A stretch of DNA of 64,000 nt from Bacillota bacterium (GCA_023412915.1 JAEZRE010000014.1:199474-263473), one strand, 5' to 3'. Positions 24,328-32,994 are shown, counted from the first letter of the stretch. Notes: a model not told the origin generated them from the sequence alone. Program-made: numbers and translations.

Positions 24328-25506
24328 TCAAGTTCCTGCGGGAACGTCTGCGAAAATGCCCTCCCTCATCATTTTGCTCCACGACCCGAATACCGATTTC
24401 AGATAGTCGAAATACGTTTTTTTCCTTACGTTGTCCGAGATGTTCAAAGCACTTCTTCCGAGCACTTCTCCATCCAGACTGTATTCCACGAAGCCGTTTT
24501 CGGAGCCTGCATATACCGGCGCTCTGAGCATTTCAGGAGTTACCTTCCTGATTTTTAGCCTTGTCGTCTCCTGCTCATTGAGCGGGAGCACGATGCCTTC
24601 TTCCGCTATAAGGTTGACTCTTTCAGAAACGCCGCGGTATATCGGCACACTTGCCATAATGTCTCCCGGATCGAGTATTTTGGTCATTTTGTAATTTTCA
24701 AAAGCATAATCCAGTATCTCTCTGCTTGCATGCGCTCTCGCATTTCTGGTCGGCGATCCCAGGACAACGGAGATCACGCGCATGCCTTCCCTCTTCGCCG
24801 TGGTGACGAGGCACCTGCCCGCCTTGCCGGTATAGCCCGTTTTAACGCCATCCAGCCCGGGATAGACCCCGAGCAGTTCATTTGTATTGAACAGGCTGTG
24901 CTCGGGAATATATGTGGAATTGGTGGATACGATTTCGGCAAACACAGGATTGCGTAAAGCCTCTCTCGTTATGAGGGCGACATCGTAGGCGGTCGAATAC
25001 TGGTTCGCGCAATCAAGGCCGTGCGGAGTCACAAAACTGGAATTATTGGCTCCGACCGATTTCGCTTTTTTATTCATCATGGCCGCAAAATCCTCCACGC
25101 TGCCCCCGACATGCTCTGCAATCGCTAAAGCCGCATCGTTGGCCGATATCATCAGCATAGCGTACAGCAGCTCCCTGACCGTATACTTATCGCCGGTCCT
25201 GAGCCCCATTACTGAGCCGCTAATGCTTGCGGCCCTTTTACTTACATCCACCGTTTCATCCAGATCCGCATTTTCCAACGCCACCAAAGCAGTCATTATT
25301 TTAGTAGTGCTTGCTATTGAACGCTTTTGTGTCGCATTCTTGTTATAGAGTACGCGCCCTGAAGATTCCTCGATTACAACTGCGGTTATCGCATTAATAG
25401 AAGGGGGGTTTTCTTCGCAGAGCACCGCCTGTCCTCCCGTAAAGAAAACTACGATCAAAATCAAAAACGAACTTAACAGCTTGCGTTTCAAACTCAGACA
25501 GATCAT
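24328..25506 (-). CDS. dacF: D-alanyl-D-alanine carboxypeptidase (PBP5/DacF family)
   Basis: A 392-residue penicillin-binding protein of the low-molecular-mass serine type. A signal peptide (LSSFLILIVVFFTGGQAVLC) is followed by the catalytic motifs STTK (66-69), SAN (121-123) and KTG (222-224); the C-terminal beta domain (PBP5_C) and a short amphipathic end (FDYLKSVFGSWSKMM) suggest membrane association. It trims the terminal D-alanine of peptidoglycan stem peptides outside the cell. DacF homologues in spore formers modify cortex cross-linking; whether this copy is vegetative or forespore-specific cannot be told. It is a single gene, divergent from the FapA-like gene. Confidence 0.93.
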   Translation of the reverse strand: MICLSLKRKLLSSFLILIVVFFTGGQAVLCEENPPSINAITAVVIEESSGRVLYNKNATQKRSIASTTKIMTALVALENADLDETVDVSKRAASISGSVMGLRTGDKYTVRELLYAMLMISANDAALAIAEHVGGSVEDFAAMMNKKAKSVGANNSSFVTPHGLDCANQYSTAYDVALITREALRNPVFAEIVSTNSTYIPEHSLFNTNELLGVYPGLDGVKTGYTGKAGRCLVTTAKREGMRVISVVLGSPTRNARAHASREILDYAFENYKMTKILDPGDIMASVPIYRGVSERVNLIAEEGIVLPLNEQETTRLKIRKVTPEMLRAPVYAGSENGFVEYSLDGEVLGRSALNISDNVRKKTYFDYLKSVFGSWSKMMREGIFADVPAGT

Positions 25507-25634
25507 CTCCCGATATATTTAAACTACGTACAACACTCATTTAGAGTTGGCAGAGAGTCTTAATAATATGTATTTATACTGTTCCATCGAGCAGGTTTTT
25601 CCGATATTTATATTAGAAGGAACAGGAGGTTTTT

Positions 25635-27191
25635 ATGAGCGCAAATATCATTTATAAAGATGAATATCTTGCGATCGCCGCCGAAAACAACGATGTTTTT
25701 GTTGAAACCTTCAAAAAGGGTTTCCCAATGGACAGTGTGTCTTCTATTTTGTCTTCTCATCCTGAAATCGGCATCACAAACCCCGGCATTTTGCGCAGTT
25801 CGCTAATGTCCGCGCCTGTCAAAGCTCAGAAGATCGGCGAGCTCAGGGAGCGCATCCATCTTGAGGTAACGCCTTCGGGACTCACGGCAACCGTTACCTT
25901 CCACATTTCGCAGGATGAATTGAATTCACATGATAATCTTAAATCGGAAATATTAAAATTATTGGAGCATAATGGTATAATATATGGGATCAGCCTGGAT
26001 TTCCTCGATAAAGAACTGCGGCCCGGAATACCCTATACGGCAGCCCAGGGAATTCCTGCGGAAGACGGTACCGACGCAATAATCACGATGTATGAACTAA
26101 AGGAGTCGAAGCCCGAGATCCGCAAAGACGGCAAAGTCGATTATTATGAGATGCAGCTGATAAACAGGGTCAAACCTGGAGACTGGCTTGGAGAAAGGCT
26201 TGAGGCTACTGACGGAAAACCGGGAAAAACAGTCAAAGGAGAAGAAATCAAGGTTGTCAAAGGCAAAACCACCGTTTTGAACTATGACAGGAATTCGGTA
26301 GCCGAGGTCTCTACGGAAGGCAAGACAACGCTTTACTCCCGTTTAAGCGGCGCCGTAAACTATACTTCCGGCAGGATAAGTGTTTCAAACCACCTCGAAA
26401 TAAACGGAGACGTAGGCGTTTCCACAGGCAACATAAAATTTGACGGATACCTTACGGTCAAGGGAACTATACTGGACGGCTTTACAGTCGAAGCGACGCG
26501 GGACATCGAAATCAACAGCGAGCTGGGACTGGGCAATGTAAAAGGAATTATAAGCACCAACGGCAGTATTTACATCAAAGGCGGAATATCGGCAAAAGAA
26601 AGGGTTGAGGTTCGTGCAGCCAGAAATATATTCGTGAAATTTGCGGACAATGCCAGGATTATATGCGGCGAAACCGCTCATATAGGTTATTACAGCCTGA
26701 ATTGCGACGTATGTGCCAGGGATGTCATATTCGATTCCTCCAACGGTCAGGTCTTAGGAGGGCACATAAAGTCTGAAATCCACATATCGGTACCTATAGG
26801 CGGTTCCGAAATGGAAAGGAAAACCACCATCGAGGTCACCGGTTTTAATCGTCAGGCACTGGTAACGCGCCTCGACGAAGTATTTCACGAAATAGGAATG
26901 AAAAAGGCAGAACAGCAGAAATTAAAGTCGGGCACAGATACCGGCAAAGGCGGCGCAGAATCAAGCCTGTCTGACAGGATTTATCTGCTGAGGGAAGAAA
27001 TGAAATCGCTCGAGGAAGAAAGAAAGTATATAGCAGGGTATCTTAAGGCGAAGGGCGACGGCGAAATATCGGTAACAAAGCACTTATTCCCCAACTGCGC
27101 CATTATATTAGGCGGCAGGAATGCGGAATACGCGTCCGACACAGTTACGGCAACATTTTATCTCAAGGATGGAGAAATAAAACAGGTATAG
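25635..27191 (+). CDS. FapA (DUF342) family protein
   Basis: A 518-residue DUF342 protein. The N-terminal 200 residues include the variable domain and the conserved RPGIPYTAAQG / KPGDWLGERLEATDGKPGKTVKGEEI region; the middle is a right-handed parallel beta-helix of repeated valine/glycine-rich turns (KFDGYLTVKGTILDGFTVEATRDIEI); the C-terminus has a coiled coil (LSDRIYLLREEMKSLEEERKYIAGYLKAKG). Function is unknown; Vibrio FapA is linked to glucose-dependent flagellar localisation. AGGAGG lies six bases before ATG. It is followed after 15 bases by the glycosyltransferase gene, probably one operon. Confidence 0.88.
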   Translation: MSANIIYKDEYLAIAAENNDVFVETFKKGFPMDSVSSILSSHPEIGITNPGILRSSLMSAPVKAQKIGELRERIHLEVTPSGLTATVTFHISQDELNSHDNLKSEILKLLEHNGIIYGISLDFLDKELRPGIPYTAAQGIPAEDGTDAIITMYELKESKPEIRKDGKVDYYEMQLINRVKPGDWLGERLEATDGKPGKTVKGEEIKVVKGKTTVLNYDRNSVAEVSTEGKTTLYSRLSGAVNYTSGRISVSNHLEINGDVGVSTGNIKFDGYLTVKGTILDGFTVEATRDIEINSELGLGNVKGIISTNGSIYIKGGISAKERVEVRAARNIFVKFADNARIICGETAHIGYYSLNCDVCARDVIFDSSNGQVLGGHIKSEIHISVPIGGSEMERKTTIEVTGFNRQALVTRLDEVFHEIGMKKAEQQKLKSGTDTGKGGAESSLSDRIYLLREEMKSLEEERKYIAGYLKAKGDGEISVTKHLFPNCAIILGGRNAEYASDTVTATFYLKDGEIKQV

Positions 27192-27206
27192 AAAAGGATC
27201 GACATT

Positions 27207-28331
27207 ATGTCCAAAAACATTTTAATCATATCTTCAGATGTAACAGGCCACGGTCATAAAAGCATCACTGAGTCACTGCTGGAACAGTTCAAAAATTACC
27301 CCGATACAGACGTGAAAGTTGTCGACGGTTTTGCACTAGGAGGCAATCTCGGGCTTCGAGCCGGAAAAATGTACGGTTCCATCACGAGAACCTCGAAGGA
27401 CGTCTGGAAAAGGATATGGGAAATAACAGTAAAAAGGCCTTCTCTGATCATAGAACTAAGCGAGCTTGCCATTTACGACCGTTTCGTCAAGCTTCTGCAG
27501 GAAACGAAGCCCGATGTGATCATTTCAACACATCCCAACTATAACGCTTCCATAACGAACATACTTGCAAGGATCGATTACCGTGCGCCTATGATTGCGG
27601 TAGTTGCGGATCCCGTGACAATAAGTCCGCTGTGGTGCAATGCGCAGGCGGATTATACAATTTGTCCTACAGAGGAGGCAAAGGAAGTTTGTATCCGGTG
27701 CGGAGTTCCTGAGGATCGCATCCGTATGTTCGGTTTCCCCGTCAGGCAGAGGTTTGCGGAGCATCTCCGCGGTCTTGATGAAAAGGCTGTTCATTCGGAC
27801 GACGTGGTTTATACGCCCCACTACCCAATCAAGTTCATGATCATGAGCGGCGGTGAAGGCTCGGGTAATATGAGCAGGCTTGCGAAAATACTTCTGAAAA
27901 ATTTCGACTGCAGCGTCAGAATATTGTGCGGGAGAAACAAACTGATGAAGAAAGCGCTCGAGCATACCCTTGCGGAGAAATACAAGGACAGGGTCGATAT
28001 CCTGGGATTTACGGAAAATGTACAGGAGATCATGCTGTCCACGGATATTATGTTCACACGCGCAAGTCCCAATACGATGATCGAGGCGGTCATGTGCAAT
28101 GTGCCGCTTGTAATAACGGGAGCCCTCCCGGGCCAGGAGGAGGGCAACCCCGATTTTGCAGTGAAACACGGGCTCGGAGTCGTCTGCACCGAAACAAAGG
28201 AATTGAAATATGTAGTATCGGGACTGCTTGCCGATAATTTCAAACAATTGACCGAAATAAAGAAATCGCAGGTCAAATACAGAAATCCATTCGCTGCGAG
28301 AGACATTGCCGATTTCATAATGAAGCTTTGA
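27207..28331 (+). CDS. MGDG-synthase-like glycosyltransferase (UgtP/MurG-like, GT28)
   Basis: A 374-residue GT-B glycosyltransferase. The N-terminal half carries the MGDG synthase signature SSDVTGHGHKSITESLLEQF and TSKDVWKRIWEITVKRP; the C-terminal donor-binding half has MSGGEGSGNMSRLAKILL, VDILGFTENVQEIMLSTDIMFTRASPNTMIEAV and LPGQEEGNPDF, as in MurG and UgtP. Relatives transfer glucose or galactose from UDP-sugars to diacylglycerol, making membrane glycolipids; one close group sits in sporulation contexts. No signal peptide, so a peripheral membrane enzyme on the cytoplasmic face is likely. It follows the FapA-like gene and precedes the spore protein gene. Confidence 0.87.
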   Translation: MSKNILIISSDVTGHGHKSITESLLEQFKNYPDTDVKVVDGFALGGNLGLRAGKMYGSITRTSKDVWKRIWEITVKRPSLIIELSELAIYDRFVKLLQETKPDVIISTHPNYNASITNILARIDYRAPMIAVVADPVTISPLWCNAQADYTICPTEEAKEVCIRCGVPEDRIRMFGFPVRQRFAEHLRGLDEKAVHSDDVVYTPHYPIKFMIMSGGEGSGNMSRLAKILLKNFDCSVRILCGRNKLMKKALEHTLAEKYKDRVDILGFTENVQEIMLSTDIMFTRASPNTMIEAVMCNVPLVITGALPGQEEGNPDFAVKHGLGVVCTETKELKYVVSGLLADNFKQLTEIKKSQVKYRNPFAARDIADFIMKL

Positions 28332-28428
28332 AATAAATAAATCGTGAAAATGTTCACCTTGCTTGGTTATTACTTCAAGTAATAAACGTGATGATTTTAG
28401 GCACAATATTTACTGAGGAGGTGATAAA

Positions 28429-28632
28429 ATGGCAAACAACAGTAACAGCAGCAGGAATACAACTTCTTTCGATCAGATGAAATATGAAATCGCAGGCCAG
28501 GTCGGAGTAAACCTGAAACAGGGTTATAACGGAGACATCGCAGCAAGGGATGCCGGAAAGATCGGCGGAAATATAGTCAAGAAGGTATTTGAATCGTACA
28601 CCGGAAACAATTACGACATCAACAAGAAGTAA
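28429..28632 (+). CDS. Alpha/beta-type small acid-soluble spore protein
   Basis: A 67-residue protein with both SASP signatures: KYEIAGQVGVNL (containing the EIA site cut by the germination protease GPR) and RDAGKIGGNIVKKVFE near the C-terminus. These proteins coat spore DNA, drive it to an A-like form and protect it from UV and heat. AGGAGGTGATAAA precedes ATG 28429 at ideal distance. The N-terminal 15 residues are Asn/Ser-rich. Upstream hairpins (28344-28357, 28367-28385) occur, but I cannot place a forespore sigma promoter with confidence. A strong terminator follows. Confidence 0.95.
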   Translation: MANNSNSSRNTTSFDQMKYEIAGQVGVNLKQGYNGDIAARDAGKIGGNIVKKVFESYTGNNYDINKK

Positions 28633-28641
28633 TGATAAAAC

Positions 28642-28675
28642 AAAAAGCAGGCGGTTTAGACCACCTGCTTTTTTG
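28642..28675 (+). terminator. Terminator of the SASP gene
   Basis: AGCAGG-C-GGT pairs with ACC-A-CCTGCT around a four-base loop and is followed by TTTTTT. It begins 10 bases after the stop codon. Confidence 0.9.
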
Positions 28676-28682
28676 TTTGTTC

Positions 28683-28717
28683 AAAACTCACAGGCGCTTG
28701 ATGCACCTGTGAGTTTT
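28683..28717 (-). terminator. Terminator of the coat-protein genes
   Basis: AAAACTCACAGG pairs with CCTGTGAGTTTT with an 11-base loop; it lies immediately after the stop of the minus-strand CotF-like gene and just past the SASP terminator, so the two convergent units each have their own hairpin. Confidence 0.75.
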
Positions 28718-28723
28718 AAATTT

Positions 28724-28999
28724 CTACATTACATTAATAGACGACTGTATCTTGCCGACTTCCTGCTTAGCAGTGGTAATATCCTGCTGACTCGCCTGGG
28801 TAGTTGTATACCAGCCCTTGGACGACATTATGTCGAATATGTTTTTCTGGTGCTGGAAAGTTCTGTTCAGTATTCCCGAGGCATCATTCCTGAGGTTGGT
28901 ATTGGAGCTCTCGAGGATCAGGTTCGTCAATGAAGACGCACAAAGCTTATGCTCATTCAATAACGTGTACATTATTTCTTTATCGGTGAACTTGTTCAT
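28724..28999 (-). CDS. CotF-like spore coat protein
   Basis: A 91-residue helical protein. The pattern KEIMYTLLNEHKLCASSLTNLILESSNTNLRNDASGILNRTFQHQKNIFDIMSSKGWYTTTQASQQDI matches the coat protein CotF domain (ferritin-like two-helix unit ending in KGWY). These proteins are deposited in the spore coat. The start has TAGGAGG upstream. It is preceded 10 bases upstream by a second small helical gene of the same kind, so the two form an operon convergent with the SASP gene. Confidence 0.8.
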   Translation of the reverse strand: MNKFTDKEIMYTLLNEHKLCASSLTNLILESSNTNLRNDASGILNRTFQHQKNIFDIMSSKGWYTTTQASQQDITTAKQEVGKIQSSINVM

Positions 29000-29009
29000 T
29001 TTCTACCTC

Positions 29010-29207
29010 CTATTGGACAGATGTAGTATTTATGTGTTTGATCAGTGTTGTCAGATCCTGCTGATGCTCCTTCGCCATGCTCTGGCACAAACCCTTTACC
29101 TGAGCATCCGTAGCCATATCGGCGCAGGTGTACAGGAATTTAATCGAGTTTTCGGCCATTTTGATATTGTCCTGAACCAGCATCAATTCTTTCGTTGTCA
29201 ATGACAT
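29010..29207 (-). CDS. Small helical protein, probable spore coat partner
   Basis: 65 residues from ATG 29207, where AGGAGGG lies six bases upstream; an in-frame start at 29249 would bury that site. The chain is two or three amphipathic helices (LTTKELMLVQDNIKMAENSIKFLYTCADMATDAQVKGLCQSMAKEHQQDLTTLIKHI) and resembles the small ferritin-like coat-associated proteins that accompany CotF-type genes. The conserved C and H residues could bind metal, but I do not claim it. Its position directly upstream of the CotF-like gene supports a coat role. Confidence 0.7.
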   Translation of the reverse strand: MSLTTKELMLVQDNIKMAENSIKFLYTCADMATDAQVKGLCQSMAKEHQQDLTTLIKHINTTSVQ

Positions 29208-29338
29208 AAAATCCCTCCTTTGTAATGTTTCCAGAATAGCTTTTAACATAGCTCCGCTTATTATTCAAAAGCAGAAAATATTTATACTTTTATGGGATTT
29301 TGTATTATAATAGTGCTTATCTGAATTGAGGTAACCAT

Positions 29339-30715
29339 ATGAAACTAGCTATTATAAAGGCAAAAATAAAAAATATTTTCAATGCAAGACCGACTGTATT
29401 GATCGTACTCAGCTTTTTTCTGCTGATATTGGTGGGAACTATACTCCTGATGCTGCCTTCCGCATCAAGGGATGGTAAAGGTACCGGTTTTATTGATGCG
29501 TTATTTACCGCCACCTCGGCCTCCTGTGTAACAGGCCTTATTGTAACAGACACCTACCAACACTGGACTGTCTTTGGACAAATCGTTATAATCTCTCTGA
29601 TACAGGTAGGCGGACTCGGAATTATAACCTTTGTTACATTTTTCTATTCCCTGCTCGGTAAGAAATTCAGGATACGAAGCATGGTACTCGCGCAGGAATC
29701 GATCAGCTTTTATTCCTTTCAAGGAGTAACCAGGTTAATAAAAAATGTCATTTTAGTCACTTTAAGCACCGAACTACTGGGAGCGATACTTCTATCAACA
29801 CGATTTATTCCTCAATATGGCTGGAAGGGTATTTACCTCAGCGTATTTCATGCAATATCGGCATTCTGCAACGCCGGCTTCGACCTGATGACTATCTCGG
29901 GAAAAGGTGAGTACTTGAGTTTCATTGGATATAATAACGATCCAGTCGTCATTTACACTCTAGCAACTCTTATAATACTGGGCGGCCTCGGTTTTGTCGT
30001 ATGGAAGGATCTATATGATTACAGAAAGAACAGGCATCTGATCCTTCATACCAAACTTGTCATCACGATAGTCCCGATATTGATATTCAGCGGAGCGCTT
30101 TTGTTTTTCGTCCTTGAATACAGCAATCCGGCTACACTTGGACAGCTCGATCTGCCGGGCAAGATAAACGCTGCGATGTTCCAGTCAATAACACCGAGGA
30201 CTGCCGGGTTCAATACTATTGACCAAAACTCGATGACCGGCCTTTCAAAGCTCCTGACGATCGCACTTATGTTCATAGGAGCGGCGCCTGGGTCGACAGG
30301 AGGCGGGGTTAAAGTCACGACCTTCGGTATCGTAATGATTGCAATTCTTACGCAGTTAAGAGGTTCTGACGGCATAATAGTATTCAAAAGGCGCCTATCT
30401 TTTCCTACAATAATTAAAGCTCTGACAATAATAGGCTTCAGCGCCATGCTCATATTGACCGTAAGCGTAATCGTGATATTGATAGAAGGCAGATCTATGA
30501 CCAACGTACTGTTCGAAGTCGTTTCAGCCTTCGGTACGGTTGGGCTTACTACGGGCATGACCCCTTACCTGCACCCGGTCAGCAAGCTGCTGCTCATAAT
30601 GATGATGTTCCTGGGCAGAGTCGGACCCGTTACCTTTGCGCTCGCGCTTACGATGATATCCCACAAAAACAATACCGATATCATCTATCCTGAAGGCAAA
30701 GTAATAGTAGGATAA
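29339..30715 (+). CDS. ktrB: K+ uptake channel subunit KtrB/TrkH family
   Basis: A 458-residue polytopic membrane protein. It shows the four pore repeats of the Trk/Ktr/HKT superfamily with filter glycines: ATSASCVTGLIVTDT, HAISAFCNAGFDL, SITPRTAGFNTID and SAFGTVGLTTGM, plus the intramembrane gating loop GAAPGSTGGGVK. It moves K+ (Na+-coupled in relatives) and needs a cytoplasmic RCK ring. Two RCK genes lie convergently just downstream on the minus strand rather than in the same operon. TATAAT at 29306-29311 could be its -10, without a clear -35. Confidence 0.95.
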   Translation: MKLAIIKAKIKNIFNARPTVLIVLSFFLLILVGTILLMLPSASRDGKGTGFIDALFTATSASCVTGLIVTDTYQHWTVFGQIVIISLIQVGGLGIITFVTFFYSLLGKKFRIRSMVLAQESISFYSFQGVTRLIKNVILVTLSTELLGAILLSTRFIPQYGWKGIYLSVFHAISAFCNAGFDLMTISGKGEYLSFIGYNNDPVVIYTLATLIILGGLGFVVWKDLYDYRKNRHLILHTKLVITIVPILIFSGALLFFVLEYSNPATLGQLDLPGKINAAMFQSITPRTAGFNTIDQNSMTGLSKLLTIALMFIGAAPGSTGGGVKVTTFGIVMIAILTQLRGSDGIIVFKRRLSFPTIIKALTIIGFSAMLILTVSVIVILIEGRSMTNVLFEVVSAFGTVGLTTGMTPYLHPVSKLLLIMMMFLGRVGPVTFALALTMISHKNNTDIIYPEGKVIVG

Positions 30716-30716
30716 A

Positions 30717-30756
30717 AAATTGAAGCACCCGTTTTTGAACGAGTGCTTTTTTATAC
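30717..30756. terminator. Terminator between ktrB and the RCK genes
   Basis: AAGCAC-C-CGTT pairs with AACG-A-GTGCTT around a short loop, followed on the plus strand by TTTTTTATA. It lies between convergent genes and may serve both. Confidence 0.8.
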
Positions 30757-30767
30757 CTGCAGAATTG

Positions 30768-31421
30768 TCAAAGGAAGAATTCCTTAAGTCTTTCCTGATC
30801 TTCATTAGATGACGCCGCTATGATAAAATCGCCCTTTTGCAGCACTGTCTGCCCGTTAGGTATGAATACGTCTTCATCCCTTATGATGGAAATCAGCAGG
30901 CTGTTGCTCGGCAGCTTGAGATCCATGAGCTTCTTTCCGCAAGCTATCGAATTCTCATGCAATTCTATTTCATTCAGAGTGATTTTTCCGTTTTTCAGTT
31001 TTATCAATGTTTTTATACCGATGTAATCGATCTCCTGCTCGATAAGCTCGGCCATCATCGACGTGCTGCTTACTGCCATATCCACGCCGAGTTTTTTGAA
31101 AACCTCGATATTCTTGGGATTGTTTACTCTGGCTATCGTTCTCTTTATAAGAAAGTTATTCTTTGCAAGCTGGCAGGCGATCAGGTTGTCCTCATCCCTC
31201 CCAGTTGTCGCAACGAATATGTCCGCCCTCGACGCACCGACTTCCTCCAGCTTGTCTATTGTGGTGCTGTCCCCGTTGCATACCCTGATATTGAGCTGGT
31301 TGGCCAGCTTCTCGCATAGATCTGCCTGCGGTTCTATAACCACTACCTCATGCTTGTATGATAAAAGCGTTTTCGCCAGATAATACCCTACTTTTCCCCC
31401 GCCTGCGATGACAATATACAT
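30768..31421 (-). CDS. TrkA/KtrA-type RCK regulatory subunit (1)
   Basis: A 217-residue cytosolic protein: RCK_N Rossmann domain beginning with YIVIAGGGKVGYYLAKTL (GxGxxG-type), acidic strand end VVIEP, then DSTTIDKLEEVGASRADIFVATTGRDEDNLIACQLAK, and a C-terminal RCK_C domain (ENSIACGKKLMDLKLPSNSLLISIIRDEDVFIPNGQTVLQKGDFIIAASS). It forms the octameric gating ring of KtrB/TrkH channels, binding ADP/ATP or NAD(H), and in Gram-positive bacteria often c-di-AMP. It is the second gene of a two-gene minus-strand unit, 15 bases after its paralogue, with GGAGG before the ATG. Confidence 0.92.
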   Translation of the reverse strand: MYIVIAGGGKVGYYLAKTLLSYKHEVVVIEPQADLCEKLANQLNIRVCNGDSTTIDKLEEVGASRADIFVATTGRDEDNLIACQLAKNNFLIKRTIARVNNPKNIEVFKKLGVDMAVSSTSMMAELIEQEIDYIGIKTLIKLKNGKITLNEIELHENSIACGKKLMDLKLPSNSLLISIIRDEDVFIPNGQTVLQKGDFIIAASSNEDQERLKEFFL

Positions 31422-31436
31422 GAATGCTCCTCCCTA

Positions 31437-32054
31437 TCAACGTGTCAGATAAGCGACTATGATGCTGTCGTCCGGATTCAGCCTGATGCCCGGATTCGGA
31501 AAGCTGAATGAACCGTTATGCACGACGCCGAAAATGTAACTGTCCTTTTTAAGCTTTACCGAACTGAGTTTTTTTCCGTTATATTCGGATTTTACGGCTT
31601 CTCTTTTAAACGTGAACGCCTCACCGCATATCGCGTGGTGAGAGGCATTTTCAGACTCGCCGAGGATTTTCGATCTCAGTACGTCCACCGTCAGGTTCGT
31701 AGGACAGATAGTGTTGAGCCCGAACTGGTGGAATACGTGTTCGCGTTCCGGATTATATATCCTTGCTATGACTCTCGGTACCTTGAAGATTTCCTTTGCA
31801 ACCTGGCAAGCCATTATATTTACGTTATCGTCAGGCGTTACGGCAGCAAAGGCGTCTGCGTTTTCAATACCGGCCTGCTTTAACACATCCTGATCTATCG
31901 GTACGCCGGTCACAGTAATGCCCTTGAAATCGTGCTTCAATGCCTTAAATTCATTTCTGTCGTTCGATACGACGACCACATCATGACCATCGTCGGCAAG
32001 AGCGTGAGCAAATTTGGAGCCTACCTTGCCGCAACCTATTATAATAATGTTCAT
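31437..32054 (-). CDS. TrkA/KtrA-type RCK regulatory subunit (2)
   Basis: A 205-residue paralogue of the next gene: RCK_N domain with NIIIIGCGKVGSKFAHALADDGHDVVVVSND, GVPIDQDVLKQAGIENADAFAAVTPDDNVNIMACQVAKE and a divergent RCK_C domain (FKREAVKSEYNGKKLSSVKLKKDSYIFGVVHNG). It should bind nucleotide and either form a heteromeric ring with RCK subunit 1 or gate a second channel. GAGGG lies 8 bases before ATG 32054. Its transcript starts about 110 bases upstream at a good promoter and carries a hairpin leader (32123-32167). Confidence 0.92.
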   Translation of the reverse strand: MNIIIIGCGKVGSKFAHALADDGHDVVVVSNDRNEFKALKHDFKGITVTGVPIDQDVLKQAGIENADAFAAVTPDDNVNIMACQVAKEIFKVPRVIARIYNPEREHVFHQFGLNTICPTNLTVDVLRSKILGESENASHHAICGEAFTFKREAVKSEYNGKKLSSVKLKKDSYIFGVVHNGSFSFPNPGIRLNPDDSIIVAYLTR

Positions 32055-32122
32055 ACATCAAGCCCTCGCAAAACTAAGTGTGTCTCATCCGCTTACGGTG
32101 TGTCCCATTTGCTTTAGCGTCA

Positions 32123-32167
32123 AAAAGGGACATACCTTGGACAGTCCTTTGAAGGTGTGTTCCCTTT
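32123..32167 (-). promoter_or_regulatory. 5' leader hairpin of the RCK operon (attenuator-like)
   Basis: Reading the minus strand, the transcript would begin almost at once with AAAGGGAACACACC, which pairs with GGTATGTCCCTTT; the loop holds a small GGAC/GTCC hairpin and the stem is followed by TTTTTGA. A second pairing between TGTCCC (32132-32127) and GGGACA (32106-32101) excludes the first. This could be a terminator-type attenuator or a 5' stabilising hairpin. It does not match a riboswitch I know. Confidence 0.45.
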
Positions 32168-32172
32168 ACACT

Positions 32173-32200
32173 ATTATACCGCCTTGAAGCAATTTTGCAA
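32173..32200 (-). promoter_or_regulatory. Promoter of the RCK operon
   Basis: On the minus strand TTGCAA (32200-32195) and TATAAT (32178-32173) with 16 bases between. The same TTGCAA -35 variant occurs before trpB2 and the RNase J gene. Confidence 0.65.
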
Positions 32201-32306
32201 TGCAATCTTTCAGTATCTGGAAGACAGTGAAAAAACCACTTTGAATAACTGTAAACCATGCGGCAAATAATAAGTTGATGTAAAATTCTCTGACAGGAGT
32301 AAGAAT

Positions 32307-32993
32307 ATGTTGGTAGTATTTATCAGGGCTCTCGTTTTATATTTGATCGTGGTAATAGTCATGAGAGTTATGGGAAAAAGGCAAATAGGGCAGCTGCAGC
32401 CCTTCGAGCTTGCCATAGCGATCATGATATCCGAACTGGCAGCGGTGCCGATGCAGAATACCGGGATCCCGCTTGTGAACGGAATCATCCCTATAATCAC
32501 ACTGCTTATCGCACAACTTCTCATGTCCTTCCTCACTTTGAAAAGTATCCGGGCAAGGGCCATAATTTGCGGCAAGCCTACCATACTTATCGAAAAAGGC
32601 AGGATCATGGAGGATGAGCTGAGAAAGGAGCTTTATACCCTGAATGACCTGCTTGAACAGCTCAGGATCAAAGATTATCCGAATATAACGGATATCGAAT
32701 ACGCGATACTTGAAACCAACGGTCAGCTCAGTGTAATACCGAAGTCGCAGAAAAGGCCTCTGAATCCTGCCGATATGAATATAAAGACCGATTACGAAGG
32801 CATAACGGTGGACGTCGTTATCGACGGGCATATCATGACGAATAACCTGAAAACTATCGGGAAAGACAGGCAGTGGCTCATTCAGGAGATGCGGAAGCAG
32901 CATTACAACGACCCTTCCGAAATACTTCTCGCCTGCGTCGATCCTGCGGGCAAGCTCTCCATTCAGGCCAGATCAAGGGGAGGTGACCGTTGA
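32307..32993 (+). CDS. DUF421 family membrane protein (YetF-like)
   Basis: A 228-residue protein with three N-terminal membrane helices and the DUF421 signature RVMGKRQIGQLQPFELAIAIMISELAAVPMQ (residues 21-50), then an intracellular domain with ARAIICGKPTILIEKGRI and a C-terminal YetF-like fold. In Bacillus such proteins (YetF, YrbG, YdfS) are spore membrane components. AGGAG lies seven bases before ATG. The next gene (DUF4363) starts one base after its stop codon, so the two are translationally coupled, an association common in Clostridia. Confidence 0.9.
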   Translation: MLVVFIRALVLYLIVVIVMRVMGKRQIGQLQPFELAIAIMISELAAVPMQNTGIPLVNGIIPIITLLIAQLLMSFLTLKSIRARAIICGKPTILIEKGRIMEDELRKELYTLNDLLEQLRIKDYPNITDIEYAILETNGQLSVIPKSQKRPLNPADMNIKTDYEGITVDVVIDGHIMTNNLKTIGKDRQWLIQEMRKQHYNDPSEILLACVDPAGKLSIQARSRGGDR

Positions 32994-32994
32994 T

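Noticed and set aside
28332..28428. Forespore sigma-G promoter before the SASP gene
   Set aside because: TGAAAA and TTATTA-like elements exist, but their spacing and -10 sequence do not match the TGHATA/CATAHTA consensus well enough.
32055..32306. c-di-AMP (ydaO-type) riboswitch upstream of the RCK genes
   Set aside because: The region is too short and lacks the conserved GGGAACC/CGCTGAAT-like core; only two competing hairpins are seen.
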